Part shown: positions 8,184 to 16,247 of the stretch, one piece after another
Position numbering within the stretch: the first letter of the stretch is position 1
Layout: every line of letters starts with the position of its first letter
DNA from: Alterinioella nitratireducens
Lineage (GTDB): Bacteria; Pseudomonadota; Alphaproteobacteria; Rhodobacterales; Rhodobacteraceae
DNA: 34,916 nt
Direction: 5' to 3'
Assembly (NCBI RefSeq): GCF_013155465.1
Contig: NZ_JABJVX010000020.1
Coordinates: 1-34,916, forward strand
Made by a program: the position numbers and the translations under genes
Notes under the pieces: generated by a model
What the model was told of the DNA's origin: nothing
What the model saw: the letters and a program-made list of their open reading frames with translations, nothing else
Database searches by the model: none

Positions 8184-8801
8184 TCAGACCCGCCGCGCCA
8201 CGATCAGGTGGCCGGGGGGCGATTTCGGGTAATTGCCGGTCTCAATGATCTCGAACCCGGCGGCTGTCACGGCGCGGTCCAGCCGGGCGGGCGAGAGGAA
8301 ATGCACCTTTGGTGCGCGACCCGCAAGCCGCATCGCGCCGACCACCGGGCGCAGGAGCCCGAAAAGCCCGGTCAGGCAGGGCGTCTTGGAGATGAAAAGC
8401 CCGCCGGGTTTGACCAGATCGCGGATCCGCGCGATGTCGCGTTCCGGGTCGGGCAGGAGGTGGATCAGGTTGAACCCCGCGACCACGTCGAAGGGACCGG
8501 CGGGCAAGCTGCCCTCCAGCGAGGCGGTCAGGTGGGTGATGTTGGTCACGCTTTCCTCGGCCGCGCGGGTCCTGGCGATCGCGATCATGGCGGGCGAGAT
8601 ATCCGTCGCCGTCACCTCGGACACATGGGGTGCCAGCCGCCGCGCGGTGCCGCCCGTTCCGCAGCCCAGTTCCAGCAGGCGGTCGCTACCGGTCAGATGG
8701 CTGCGCACGCGGGCCAGACCGGCCTCGTAGGCGGCCATGTTGCCGATCGGGCGTTGGGAATATTTCGGGGCGGCGCGGTCCCAGAATCGGGCAGGGGTCA
8801 T
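8184..8801 (-). CDS. Class I SAM-dependent methyltransferase
   Basis: 205 residues from ATG 8801, chosen because AAAGGAG lies just upstream; the frame stays open to 8888 but without a better ribosome site. The SAM-binding motif I is LLELGCGTGGTARRL, followed by motif II TATDISPAMIAIAR and the post-motif region PFDVVAGFNLIHLLPDPERDI. This is the UbiE/BioC-like small-molecule methyltransferase class; the substrate is not predictable. The C-terminal KSPPGHLIVARR is common in alphaproteobacterial members. It is divergent from the LysR regulator, the usual arrangement for a LysR target gene, so regulation by that protein is a fair inference. Confidence 0.85.
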   Translation of the reverse strand: MTPARFWDRAAPKYSQRPIGNMAAYEAGLARVRSHLTGSDRLLELGCGTGGTARRLAPHVSEVTATDISPAMIAIARTRAAEESVTNITHLTASLEGSLPAGPFDVVAGFNLIHLLPDPERDIARIRDLVKPGGLFISKTPCLTGLFGLLRPVVGAMRLAGRAPKVHFLSPARLDRAVTAAGFEIIETGNYPKSPPGHLIVARRV

Positions 8802-8869
8802 GGCGGTTTCTCCTTTGGGTGCCGGTCTCCTATCCCGAACGCGCATCAAGGGAAATTGCGCAAACCCAT

Positions 8870-8892
8870 ATTCATGATATGCATTCATGCAT
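8870..8892. promoter_or_regulatory. Candidate LysR operator in the divergent spacer
   Basis: ATTCATG occurs twice (8870-8876 and 8883-8889), 13 bp apart. The second copy is inside a perfect 14-nt palindrome ATGCATTCATGCAT at 8879-8892, which also contains both possible start codons of the LysR gene. Placement between divergent genes fits an autoregulatory site, but no binding evidence exists. Confidence 0.4.
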
Positions 8893-9775
8893 GGATTGGC
8901 GCAGCGTCAGCTATGACTGGAACCAGGTCCGCGCGTTTCTCGCGACGGTCGAGGAGGGCTCGCTTTCGGCTGCCGCCCGCGCGCTCGGGCTGACGCAGCC
9001 CACCCTTGGGCGGCAGGTGGCGGGGCTGGAGGCAGCCCTTGGCGTGACCCTCTTCGAGCGCATCGGCAAGACGCTGGTGCTGACCGCGCCGGGGATGGAG
9101 CTTCTGGAGCAGACCCGCGCCATGGGCGAGGCGGCCTCGCGGCTGTCGCTGGCGGCCACCGGCCAGAGCACGAGCATCGAGGGCCATGTGCGCATCTCGG
9201 CCAGCGACAGCTATGCCGCCCATATCCTGCCACCGATCCTGGTCGACCTCGCCCGCCGCGCGCCGGGGATCAATGTGGAGATCGTAGTGTCGAACCAGAT
9301 CAGCGACCTGCGCCGCCGCGAGGCCGATATCGCCATCCGCCATGTGCGCCCCTCCGAGCCCGAGCTGATCGCGAAACTGATCCGCACGGCCCTTGCCCAT
9401 TGCTATGCCGCGCCCGCCTATATCCGCCGCGTCGGCGCGCCCGCATCGCTGTCGGATGTGGCGGGGGCGCAGTTCATCGGCATCGACCAGAGCCCGCGCA
9501 TGATCGACTATCTCGCCGCGCATGGGCTGCACCTGGCCCCCCGCCAGTTCCGCTATTTCAGCGAGAACACAGCCGTGGCCTGGGAGATGGTCCGGCAGGG
9601 CCTTGGCATCGGGCTGGCCTCCGAGGACATCGCGGCGCAGAGCGAGGAGGTGATCCGTGTGCTGCCCGATTTTCCACCCATTCCGGTGCCGATCTGGCTG
9701 GTCACGCATCGCGAGTTGCACACCAGCGCGCGGATCCGGCTGGTCTTTGATGTGTTGGCGGAGGGGTTGCGGTAG
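8891..9775 (+). CDS. LysR-family transcriptional regulator
   Basis: 294 residues from ATG 8891; ATG 8879 would add four residues, and neither has a strong ribosome site. The N-terminal winged helix-turn-helix is clear: VRAFLATVEEGSLSAAARAL, then LTQPTLGRQVAGLEAALGVTLFER. The effector-binding domain starts near residue 90 (GHVRISASDSYAAHILPPIL) and contains the usual HVRPSEPELIAKLI and WEMVRQGLGIGLASEDIA segments. It probably controls the divergent methyltransferase and itself. A GC-rich hairpin about 95 bp past the stop is a likely terminator. The effector is unknown. Confidence 0.9.
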   Translation: MDWRSVSYDWNQVRAFLATVEEGSLSAAARALGLTQPTLGRQVAGLEAALGVTLFERIGKTLVLTAPGMELLEQTRAMGEAASRLSLAATGQSTSIEGHVRISASDSYAAHILPPILVDLARRAPGINVEIVVSNQISDLRRREADIAIRHVRPSEPELIAKLIRTALAHCYAAPAYIRRVGAPASLSDVAGAQFIGIDQSPRMIDYLAAHGLHLAPRQFRYFSENTAVAWEMVRQGLGIGLASEDIAAQSEEVIRVLPDFPPIPVPIWLVTHRELHTSARIRLVFDVLAEGLR

Positions 9776-9867
9776 AGGGGGGCGTGGCGGGGTGCGGGAT
9801 GGCGGCGCCCTACACGTGGCGCGCGCGGCGGGCTTTCGGGGTCGAATTGCTGCGCAATCCGACCGAT

Positions 9868-9888
9868 GCGAGGGGCGTTGCCCCTCGC
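9868..9888 (+). terminator. Hairpin terminator of the LysR gene
   Basis: A perfect 9-bp stem GCGAGGGGC / GCCCCTCGC (9868-9876 and 9880-9888) with a GTT loop, followed by GCTCCCCAGGATATTTT. The hairpin is directly followed by the 23-nt repeat at 9897. It sits in the convergent space between the LysR gene and trpE, so it is well placed to stop rightward transcription. Confidence 0.6.
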
Positions 9889-9896
9889 GCTCCCCA

Positions 9897-9919
9897 GGAT
9901 ATTTTCGGAACAAAGAAGG
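9897..9919 (+). repeat. 23-nt intergenic repeat, copy 1
   Basis: Begins GGATATTTTC and ends GGAACAAAGAAGG. It matches 14576-14598 on the opposite strand at 22 of 23 positions. Here it lies 12 bp before the trpE stop and does not precede a gene on the + strand. I recall similar hairpin plus GGATATTT strings from other Rhodobacteraceae, but this is unverified. Confidence 0.65.
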
Positions 9920-9930
9920 GGGTGGCCGGT

Positions 9931-11442
9931 CTAGCCGTTGCGCCGGCTCGTGAAGAGGCTCGCCTCCTCCGCCGCGCGCTTGATGGCACGGGCCTTGTTC
10001 TCGGTCTCTTCGAACTCGGCCTCGGGGTCGCTGTCATAGACCACGCCGCCGCCGGCCTGGATATAGAGCGTCTCGTCCTGCACCACCGCCGTGCGCAGCG
10101 CGATGCACATGTCCATGTCGCCGCCCGCGCTGAAATAGCCGACGCCGCCGCCATAGACGCCGCGCTTTTCCGGCTCGAGCTCGTCGATGATCTCCATTGC
10201 GCGGACCTTGGGCGCGCCCGAGACCGTGCCCGCGGGCATGCCCGCAAGCAGCGCCGAGAGGGCGTCGTGATCGTCGGACAGTTCCCCCACCACGTTGGAG
10301 ACGATATGCATGACATGGCTGTAGCGCTCGACGATGAATTCCTCGGTCGGGCGCACGGTGCCGATCTTCGACACCCGGCCGGTGTCGTTGCGGCCCAGGT
10401 CGAGCAGCATCAGGTGCTCGGCCAGTTCCTTTTCGTCCGAGAGCAGATCGGCCTCCAGCGCGCGGTCTTCCTCGGGCGTGGCGCCGCGCTTGCGGGTTCC
10501 GGCGATGGGGCGGATCGTGACCTCGCCGCCGAAGACGCGCACCAGGATCTCGGGGCTGGCGCCCACCACCTGGAAGCCGCCGAAATTGAAGAAGAACATG
10601 AATGGCGAGGGGTTGGTGCGCCTGAGCGCGCGGTAGAGGGCGAAGGGCGGCTCGCGGAACTGCTGGCGCCACCGCTGCGAGGGCACCACCTGGAAGATGT
10701 CGCCCGCGCGGATGTACGCCTTGGCCTTCTCCACCGCCGCCAGGTAATCGGGCTTGGCGAAGTTGGAGACGGGCGCGCTGACCGGGGCGGCCTCGCCCAT
10801 TTCGCGCGAGGTGCCGGAGGGTTGGCGTTCCAGGTCGCGCACCGCGTCCATCACCCGTTCGGCGGCCTGCGCATAGGCCGCGCGCGCCGACAGGCCCGAC
10901 CGGTTCCACGCAGGCGAGACCACCGTCACCTCGCCCTTGACCCCGTCCAGCACCGCGATGACCGAGGGCCGCATCAGCACCGCGTCGGGCAGGCCGAGCG
11001 GGTCGGGGTTCACATCGGGCAGATGTTCCACCAGCCGGATCATGTCATAGCCGAGATAACCGAAGAGACCGGCGGCGGCGGCGGGCAGGTCCTCGGGCAT
11101 GTCGATGGCGGATTCCGCCAAGAGCGACCGGATCGCGGTCAGCGGCGGCTCTTCACACGGCACGAACGCCTCGCCGTCAAAGCGCGCGTCGCGGTTCAAC
11201 CGGCTCTCGTCGCCCCGGCATTCCCAGATCAGATCGGGTTTCAGGCCGATGATCGAATAGCGCCCGCGCACCTCGCCGCCGGTGACCGATTCGAGGATGA
11301 AGCTGTCGCGCCCCGCATCGGCCAGCTTCATCATCACCGAAACCGGCGTGTCCAGATCGGCGGCCAGACGGGTATAGACCAGCTGATTGCGCCCCTCGGC
11401 CCATCCGGCCTCGAACCTGTCGAATGCGGGGATCAGCGCCAT
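9931..11442 (-). CDS. trpE: Anthranilate synthase component I
   Basis: 503 residues, full length for TrpE. It converts chorismate to anthranilate, with ammonia from the glutaminase subunit, as the first step of tryptophan synthesis. The N-terminal feedback element is visible at residues 50-52 (FILESVTGG), where tryptophan binds. The chorismate-binding domain holds IRPIAGTRKRGATPEED, LGRNDTGRVSKIGTV, GTVSGAPKVRAMEII and the C-terminal ALRTAVV with IQAGGGVVYDSDPEAEFEE. It begins 6 bp after the ppiD stop, so it is co-transcribed and probably coupled with that gene. trpG, trpD and trpC are not in the window. I saw no trp leader peptide upstream. Confidence 0.97.
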   Translation of the reverse strand: MALIPAFDRFEAGWAEGRNQLVYTRLAADLDTPVSVMMKLADAGRDSFILESVTGGEVRGRYSIIGLKPDLIWECRGDESRLNRDARFDGEAFVPCEEPPLTAIRSLLAESAIDMPEDLPAAAAGLFGYLGYDMIRLVEHLPDVNPDPLGLPDAVLMRPSVIAVLDGVKGEVTVVSPAWNRSGLSARAAYAQAAERVMDAVRDLERQPSGTSREMGEAAPVSAPVSNFAKPDYLAAVEKAKAYIRAGDIFQVVPSQRWRQQFREPPFALYRALRRTNPSPFMFFFNFGGFQVVGASPEILVRVFGGEVTIRPIAGTRKRGATPEEDRALEADLLSDEKELAEHLMLLDLGRNDTGRVSKIGTVRPTEEFIVERYSHVMHIVSNVVGELSDDHDALSALLAGMPAGTVSGAPKVRAMEIIDELEPEKRGVYGGGVGYFSAGGDMDMCIALRTAVVQDETLYIQAGGGVVYDSDPEAEFEETENKARAIKRAAEEASLFTSRRNG

Positions 11443-11448
11443 GATGCC

Positions 11449-13305
11449 TCAGGGGAACTGCGCGTGGACCGCGTTGATCACGCCCTGGTCCAGCGAAATG
11501 CCGATCTCGGCCTGCAACGCCTGACCGTAAGCCTCGAAGAGGTCCTGCGCCATCGCCTGCGCGCCTTGCGCCTCGAACACGGCGCGCAGCGCGACGGTAT
11601 CGGCGGCCCCTTCCGTGCCCGAGTTGATGCTGTCGAGCCGCGCGATCCAGGCCGAGCGGCTGGCCGGGATCACCACCAGGTCGCCCGGACCGTCCAACTG
11701 GTAGATCTGCGCCACAAGTGTCGGCGGCGCGTCGGGGATGAAATCGTTGCGGCGGATCAACTCCTCCTGCTGCAACTCCAGGTCCAGATCCTCCAGGCTG
11801 CCGCTTGTGGCCAATTGGGTGATCAGCGACTGCGCCCGGTCGGTCAGCCGCTCGCGCAGCTGCGTGTCGCGCCAGGCCTGGGTGACCTCATTCGTGATCT
11901 CGTCCAATGGCGGGACGCTGGCCGGGATCACCTCGTCGAGGCGCAACGCGAATTGCCCGCCATCGGACAGCGGCAGCAATTCGGGGAAGTCGGTCTCGGA
12001 CACGGTCGCGGCGGCCTCGCGGAAATCGTCATAGGCGGCGATGCCGGTATCGGCCCCCTCGCGCCATGTGACGGTGTCCAGGACCATCCCGGTCTCCGCG
12101 GCCAGTTCCTCCAGCGTGGCGCCGCTGGCCAGGAGGTCGTCCATCTCCTCGACCATCGCGTCGATGGCGCGCCGCGCGGCGTCCTCGGCCAGTTCGTCGC
12201 GCAGGTCGTCCTGCGCTTCCTCGAAGGTGATTTCGCTTGCGTCCAGCACCGCGTTGACGCGGTAGAGGGCGGGGCCGAATGCACTTTCCAGCGGGCCGAA
12301 GATCTCACGCTCGGTATCGGCGAAGATCACCTCCGCGGCGGCATCCGAGATGTCATCGGCGCTGACCTCGCCCAGGTCGATATCCTCCAGCGTCAGGCCG
12401 CGTTCGGCGACCAGTATGTCGAAATCGGTTTCCCCGGCTTCCAGAGCGGCGATGGCGGAATTGGCCTCCTCCTCGCTCGTGAGGACCAGACGTTCCAGCA
12501 AGCGGCGCTCGGGCTGCACATATTGTGCGATGCGCTCGTCATAGAGCGCGCGCAGAGCCGTTTCATCCACCGACACGTCATCCATGATCATGTCCGGGGT
12601 GATCCAGGCATAGGTGATGGCGCGCGCCTCGGGGCGCTCGAACCGGGCCTGGTTCTCGTCGTAATAGGCCTGCAACTCCTCCTGCGTCGGCGCGGTGAGA
12701 CCGGTGGCCAGATCGTCTTCGGTGACGCGGGCCAGCGTGAAGCTGCGGGTTTCGGTCTGGTAGGCCAACAGGGGCTCGATAAAGCCCGCTGGCATCTCCA
12801 GCCCGCCGACAACACCCGATTGCAGCAGCGAGCGTGAAATATCCTCGCGCACGGTTTCCTCAAATTCCTCGGTGGTGAAACCCTGCTGCTGCAACAGGAA
12901 TTCATAGCCCGAGCGGTCGAAGGCGCCGCCCGGTCCCTGGAAGGCGGTGGTGTTGCGGATCTGGCGCGCGACCTCCTCGTCGCCGACCGAGACGCCCATC
13001 GCCTCGGCCTCATGCGTAAGGGCGGCGCGCGCGACCAGCCCGTCCAGCACCGCGCGGTCCAGCCCTGCCGCGCGCATTGCCGAGAGCGAGGTAAACTGCC
13101 CGCCCTCGGCGGCCTGGGCGCGCAGTTCGGCCTGCAAGGCGCGGGCATATTGCCGCGCGCTGATCGGGGCGGTGCCGACCCGGCCCACCTCGACCGCGCT
13201 GGTGCCGAAACTGCCGATGCCAAAGCCCGCCAGCCCGACCATCAGAAGGGCCAGGATGATCCAGACGATGATGTCCGAGGCTTTCTTGCCCGCGCGTTTC
13301 GCCAT
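11449..13305 (-). CDS. PpiD-like periplasmic folding protein (SurA N-domain plus parvulin)
   Basis: 618 residues, close to the usual 620-640 of PpiD. A single membrane anchor at residues about 11-31 puts the rest in the periplasm, where PpiD helps fold proteins emerging from the Sec translocon. A SurA-type chaperone domain covers about 35-230 (for example FDRSGYEFLLQQQGFTTEEF), and a parvulin-like rotamase domain about 268-354 (LVLTSEEEANSAIAALEAGE, then DIDLGEVSADDI). The latter may be catalytically weak, as in many PpiD proteins. GGGAG precedes ATG 13305. It sits directly upstream of trpE; the pairing of a folding factor with a tryptophan gene probably reflects lineage gene order rather than function. 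Confidence 0.88.
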   Translation of the reverse strand: MAKRAGKKASDIIVWIILALLMVGLAGFGIGSFGTSAVEVGRVGTAPISARQYARALQAELRAQAAEGGQFTSLSAMRAAGLDRAVLDGLVARAALTHEAEAMGVSVGDEEVARQIRNTTAFQGPGGAFDRSGYEFLLQQQGFTTEEFEETVREDISRSLLQSGVVGGLEMPAGFIEPLLAYQTETRSFTLARVTEDDLATGLTAPTQEELQAYYDENQARFERPEARAITYAWITPDMIMDDVSVDETALRALYDERIAQYVQPERRLLERLVLTSEEEANSAIAALEAGETDFDILVAERGLTLEDIDLGEVSADDISDAAAEVIFADTEREIFGPLESAFGPALYRVNAVLDASEITFEEAQDDLRDELAEDAARRAIDAMVEEMDDLLASGATLEELAAETGMVLDTVTWREGADTGIAAYDDFREAAATVSETDFPELLPLSDGGQFALRLDEVIPASVPPLDEITNEVTQAWRDTQLRERLTDRAQSLITQLATSGSLEDLDLELQQEELIRRNDFIPDAPPTLVAQIYQLDGPGDLVVIPASRSAWIARLDSINSGTEGAADTVALRAVFEAQGAQAMAQDLFEAYGQALQAEIGISLDQGVINAVHAQFP

Positions 13306-13379
13306 GGCGGTATTCTCCCTGTTATCCGCGCCCGTTGAGGCGCAGGTTTAGGGGCTTGGCGCAGGGGGGGCAAGGGGGC

Positions 13380-14567
13380 CTATGACGTGAGGTCTGACAA
13401 TCGCGCGGCCAACTGCCCCAGCCCCGCCGCATCGGCATTGGCAAAGGCAAGGCGCAGGGTGGTTTCGGCCTGCCCCGATCCGCCCGCCTCGCGCGCGGGG
13501 CCGAACATGGTGCCGGGCAGGGCCAGCACGCCTGCCTCGCGCACAAGGCGCCGCGCGACCGCGTCCGAGGCTTGCGCGAAAGGATGGCGGACATAGGCGA
13601 AATAGGCGCCGCAGCCCTGCAAGTGCCAATCCGGCAGGCGCTGGAACGCGGCCTCCATCGCGGCGCGGCGGTCGAGGATTTCCAGCCGCTCGCCCGCCAG
13701 CCACTCGGTCAGATTGCGCACCCCCCAGAGCGCGCCGATCTGGCCGACCTGGGCGGGGCAGATCGCGACGCAATCGAGGAATTTCTCGGCCTCGCGCAGC
13801 CGCGCCTCGCTGGCGATGATCGCGCCGACGCGGTGGCCGGTCAGGCGGAAGGACTTGGAGAAGGAATAGAGCGTGATGACGGTCTCGTCCCAGTCGGGAT
13901 CGCTCAGCAGGTCATGCGGGGGCCCGGTGACAGAGTGAAAATCGCGATAGGTCTCATCGACGATCAGCGCAATGCCGCGCCGCCTTGCCAGATCGCGGAA
14001 GGCCGCCATGACGGGGGCGGGATATTCGACGCCGCCGGGATTGTTGGGCGTGATCAGCACGATGGCGCGGGTGCGCGCGTCGATCAGCGCTTCGGCGGCC
14101 TCCGGGTCGGGGATGAGATCTTCGCCCGTGGCCAGCACCTGCGTCTCGATCCCCGTCATGTCCAGCCACATCTTGTGGTTGAAATACCACGGCGTCGGCA
14201 GGATCACGGCGTCGCCTGCCTGCGCCAGTGTCGCCATGACGGCGCAGAAGGCCTGGTTGCAGCCCGCTGTTATGGCGACCTGTCCCGCGTCAACCGCACC
14301 GCCATAATCCGCGCTCCATTTCGCCGCCAGTTCCGCGCGCAAGGCTTCCAGCCCCAGGACCGGCCCGTAAAGATGGCTCTCGTCTTGCTCCAGCAGCGCC
14401 TCGGCCATCGCGCGCCGCAGCCCTTCGGGCGGCGGATCGACCGGGGCGGCCTGGCTGAGATTCATCAAGGGCCGGTCGGCGGAAAACGTCACCCCCTCCA
14501 GCCAGCGCCGCGCCTCCATCACCGGCGGTGCGATCGTCTGCCCAAGCAACGGGTTGAGATTGCGCAT
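13380..14567 (-). CDS. PLP-dependent class I/II aminotransferase
   Basis: 395 residues, standard fold-type I length. The lysine that binds pyridoxal phosphate is Lys238 in SFSKSFRLTGHR; Asp204 and Tyr207 in IVDETYRDF contact the cofactor, and PNNPGG (residues 174-179) is the usual substrate-side loop. The N-terminal LMNLSQAAPVDPPPEGL and HLYGPVLGLEALRAEL regions fit the aspartate/aromatic aminotransferase-like group. The amino donor is not predictable. The ribosome site AAAGAAGGAG is formed by the end of the 23-nt repeat at 14576-14598. The gene is 74 bp upstream of ppiD and may be the first gene of an aminotransferase-ppiD-trpE operon. Confidence 0.9.
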   Translation of the reverse strand: MRNLNPLLGQTIAPPVMEARRWLEGVTFSADRPLMNLSQAAPVDPPPEGLRRAMAEALLEQDESHLYGPVLGLEALRAELAAKWSADYGGAVDAGQVAITAGCNQAFCAVMATLAQAGDAVILPTPWYFNHKMWLDMTGIETQVLATGEDLIPDPEAAEALIDARTRAIVLITPNNPGGVEYPAPVMAAFRDLARRRGIALIVDETYRDFHSVTGPPHDLLSDPDWDETVITLYSFSKSFRLTGHRVGAIIASEARLREAEKFLDCVAICPAQVGQIGALWGVRNLTEWLAGERLEILDRRAAMEAAFQRLPDWHLQGCGAYFAYVRHPFAQASDAVARRLVREAGVLALPGTMFGPAREAGGSGQAETTLRLAFANADAAGLGQLAARLSDLTS

Positions 14568-14575
14568 ACCCGTCT

Positions 14576-14598
14576 CCTTCTTTGTTCCGGAAATATCC
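14576..14598 (-). repeat. 23-nt intergenic repeat, copy 2, providing a ribosome site
   Basis: Reads GGATATTTCC...GGAACAAAGAAGG on the minus strand, one mismatch from copy 1 at 9897. Its tail, with the next bases GAG, makes the Shine-Dalgarno of the aminotransferase gene, eight bases before ATG 14567. On the minus strand it is preceded by GCCTCCGGCGG, a short hairpin-forming segment. Confidence 0.65.
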
Positions 14599-14688
14599 CC
14601 GCCGGAGGCTGCGCCACAGATGTCAAAAGCGCAAGGCCAGCGATCTTGTCAGACCACTGGCCGCAGGCGCCAATCAAACGGATCGAGC

Positions 14689-14703
14689 GGCCGCGCAGCG
14701 GCC
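14689..14703 (-). terminator. Stem-loop after ssb
   Basis: GGCCGC-GCA-GCGGCC, a perfect 6-bp stem with 3-nt loop, 17 bp beyond the ssb stop on the minus strand. No U-run follows, so termination is only a possibility. Confidence 0.3.
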
Positions 14704-14719
14704 TCCGCTTGGCAACGGA

Positions 14720-15217
14720 TCAGAACGGGATCTCGTCATCCATGTCCTTGCCGCCGCCATAGCCGCCGCCCTGATCACCGCCGCCGCGATCGTCGCCATA
14801 GCCGCCACCGCCGCCGCCATAGCCGCCCTGCGATCCGCCGCCGCCACCGCCGCCGCCGCCGTCACCGCGACCGTCCAGCATCACCAGCGTGCCGCCGAAG
14901 CCCTGCAGGACGACTTCTGTGGAATACCGGTCCGCGCCGCTTTGATCCTGCCACTTCCGGGTCTGCAACTGGCCCTCGATATAGACCTTGGAGCCCTTGC
15001 GGAGATACTGTTCCGCCACCCGCACCAGCCCCTCCTGGAAGATCGCGACCGAATGCCATTCGGTCTTTTCCCGCCGCTCGCCGGTGTTGCGGTCCTTCCA
15101 CGTCTCCGAGGTCGCGATCCGCAGGTTGCAGACCTTGCCGCCGTTCTGGAAGCTGCGCGTTTCCGGGTCGCGGCCCAGATTTCCGATCAGAATGACCTTG
15201 TTGACCGAGCCTGCCAT
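14720..15217 (-). CDS. ssb: Single-stranded DNA-binding protein
   Basis: 165 residues from ATG 15217, preceded by GGGGGATA; the in-frame ATG nine codons upstream is not needed. The OB-fold occupies residues about 1-115 ([38 protein letters not shown]). It is followed by a flexible Gly-rich linker and the acidic tip DDEIPF, which recruits replication and repair proteins. SSB works as a tetramer. The linker is encoded by highly repetitive GGY-type codons at about 14750-14870, a likely place for slippage variation. I looked for a paired-GTTC SOS box upstream and found none. Confidence 0.97.
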   Translation of the reverse strand: MAGSVNKVILIGNLGRDPETRSFQNGGKVCNLRIATSETWKDRNTGERREKTEWHSVAIFQEGLVRVAEQYLRKGSKVYIEGQLQTRKWQDQSGADRYSTEVVLQGFGGTLVMLDGRGDGGGGGGGGGSQGGYGGGGGGYGDDRGGGDQGGGYGGGKDMDDEIPF

Positions 15218-15386
15218 ATGCGTATCCCCCGTTTCGATTCTCAATCCAGCATGTTCACGCCGTTAGATCATCCCGGTTTGGTTAAGAAAAGCCGAATCCG
15301 AGCCGGAAAAACGTCCCGCGCGGTGGCCTACTGGAAATGACAAGAAAAATCCGTATATTGCGCCGGAACCGGATGAGGGACGTCAC

Positions 15387-15965
15387 ATGCGACATTTCGG
15401 GATTGCCGCCGCGCTGCTTCTGACCCCCGCGCTTCCCGCCGCCGCGCAGGGCGTCGGGGCCGACAGGCTGGCGCGCTTCAGCGAGCAGCTTGAATTGCTC
15501 GACAGCCGCGCGGCCACGCAGTACGAGTATTCCGCCCGCCTGCAACCGGGCGCGGGCGGAGAGGAAGAGGACACCGCGATCCCGCGCTATACGGGGCGAT
15601 ATGCCGGCCCTTGGCTGGAGGTTGCCCGCGCCGCCGCGCGCCGCCATGGCCTCCCCGAGGATCTGTTCCTGCGCCTTGTGACCCAGGAAAGCGGCTGGAA
15701 CCCCGCCGCGCTCTCCAGTGCCGGTGCGATCGGTCTCGCGCAGCTCATGCCCGATACCGCCGTGCTGCTCGGCGTCGACCCGCAGGACAGCCACGCCAAT
15801 CTGGACGGCGGCGCGCGCTACCTGGCGCAGCAATACCGCCGCTTCGGCAACTGGCCCCATGCGCTGGCGGCCTATAATGCGGGGCCCGAGGCGGTGGTGG
15901 CCTATGGCGGCATCCCGCCCTTCGCCGAAACGCAGGCTTACGTGGTCGCCATCCTGGGCAGTTGA
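15387..15965 (+). CDS. Exported lytic transglycosylase (SLT domain)
   Basis: 192 residues with a signal peptide (MRHFGIAAALLLTPALPAAAQG). The SLT (lysozyme-like) domain occupies about 74-190. The catalytic glutamate is Glu101 in TQESGWNP, followed by the family motifs GAIGLAQLMPDTA, NLDGGARYLAQQYRRFG and ALAAYNAGPEAV. The enzyme cleaves peptidoglycan between MurNAc and GlcNAc to leave an anhydro end, in the periplasm. GAGGG lies nine bases before ATG 15387. It is divergent from ssb, with 169 bp between starts, and ends against the 48-nt repeat at 15977. No secretion-system genes are nearby, so a housekeeping role is more likely than a conjugation role. Confidence 0.92.
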   Translation: MRHFGIAAALLLTPALPAAAQGVGADRLARFSEQLELLDSRAATQYEYSARLQPGAGGEEEDTAIPRYTGRYAGPWLEVARAAARRHGLPEDLFLRLVTQESGWNPAALSSAGAIGLAQLMPDTAVLLGVDPQDSHANLDGGARYLAQQYRRFGNWPHALAAYNAGPEAVVAYGGIPPFAETQAYVVAILGS

Positions 15966-15976
15966 CTTATTGATGA

Positions 15977-16024
15977 CGCATGTCCGGGAAGCTCAAGACC
16001 GGTTCCCACTTTTGAGCGACATGC
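15977..16024 (-). repeat. 48-nt palindromic repeat, copy A
   Basis: Outer arms GCATGTC / GACATGC enclose inner arms GCTCAA / TTGAGC and the core AAGTGGGAACCGG (minus-strand reading). It matches copy B at 20920-20967 with 44 of 48 identical bases; two of the changes are compensatory. It fills the 60-bp convergent space between the transglycosylase and the 73-aa gene, so it may serve as a two-way terminator. I recall similar AAGTGGGAACCGGTTTT elements scattered in many alphaproteobacterial genomes. Confidence 0.75.
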
Positions 16025-16025
16025 T

Positions 16026-16247
16026 TCACTCCAGCGTTTCCGCCCCCAGATCCACCAGCTTCCCCCGCATCGTGACGGCCTCGGGGCTGCCTGCCTCCAG
16101 CGCATAGACATAGGCATGCGTCAGGTAGAACCGCCGCGCGGTCAGTCCGCGCGCGCCCTCCGACGCCTCGGCATAGAGCGCGATCAGCGCCGCGCGGTTC
16201 TCCTCGGCATGGGCCGCCAGGAGCCGCGTGTCGAGATCAGTCTGCAT
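16026..16247 (-). CDS. 73-residue protein coupled to the Rieske oxygenase
   Basis: Begins at ATG 16247, inside the last codons of the Rieske gene (11-bp overlap), and ends against the 48-nt repeat. It is mostly helical and charged (TRLLAAHAEENRAALIALYAEASEGARGLTARRFYLTHAYVYALEAGSPEAV), with no membrane segment or metal-binding cysteines, so it is not a ferredoxin. The helix-turn-helix style and length resemble small repeat-like helical proteins, but I do not recognise a family. The overlapping translation suggests an accessory or stabilising partner of the oxygenase; this is inference. Confidence 0.65.
   Translation of the reverse strand: MQTDLDTRLLAAHAEENRAALIALYAEASEGARGLTARRFYLTHAYVYALEAGSPEAVTMRGKLVDLGAETLE

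Noticed and set aside
9784-12837. A 1017-codon open frame on the + strand opposite trpE and ppiD
   Set aside because: It is antisense to two genes with full family motifs; its His/Arg/Gly/Gln-rich translation is typical of mirror frames in GC-rich DNA.
15218-15386. LexA (GTTC-N7-GTTC) box upstream of ssb
   Set aside because: Only scattered partial half-sites are present, none with correct spacing.
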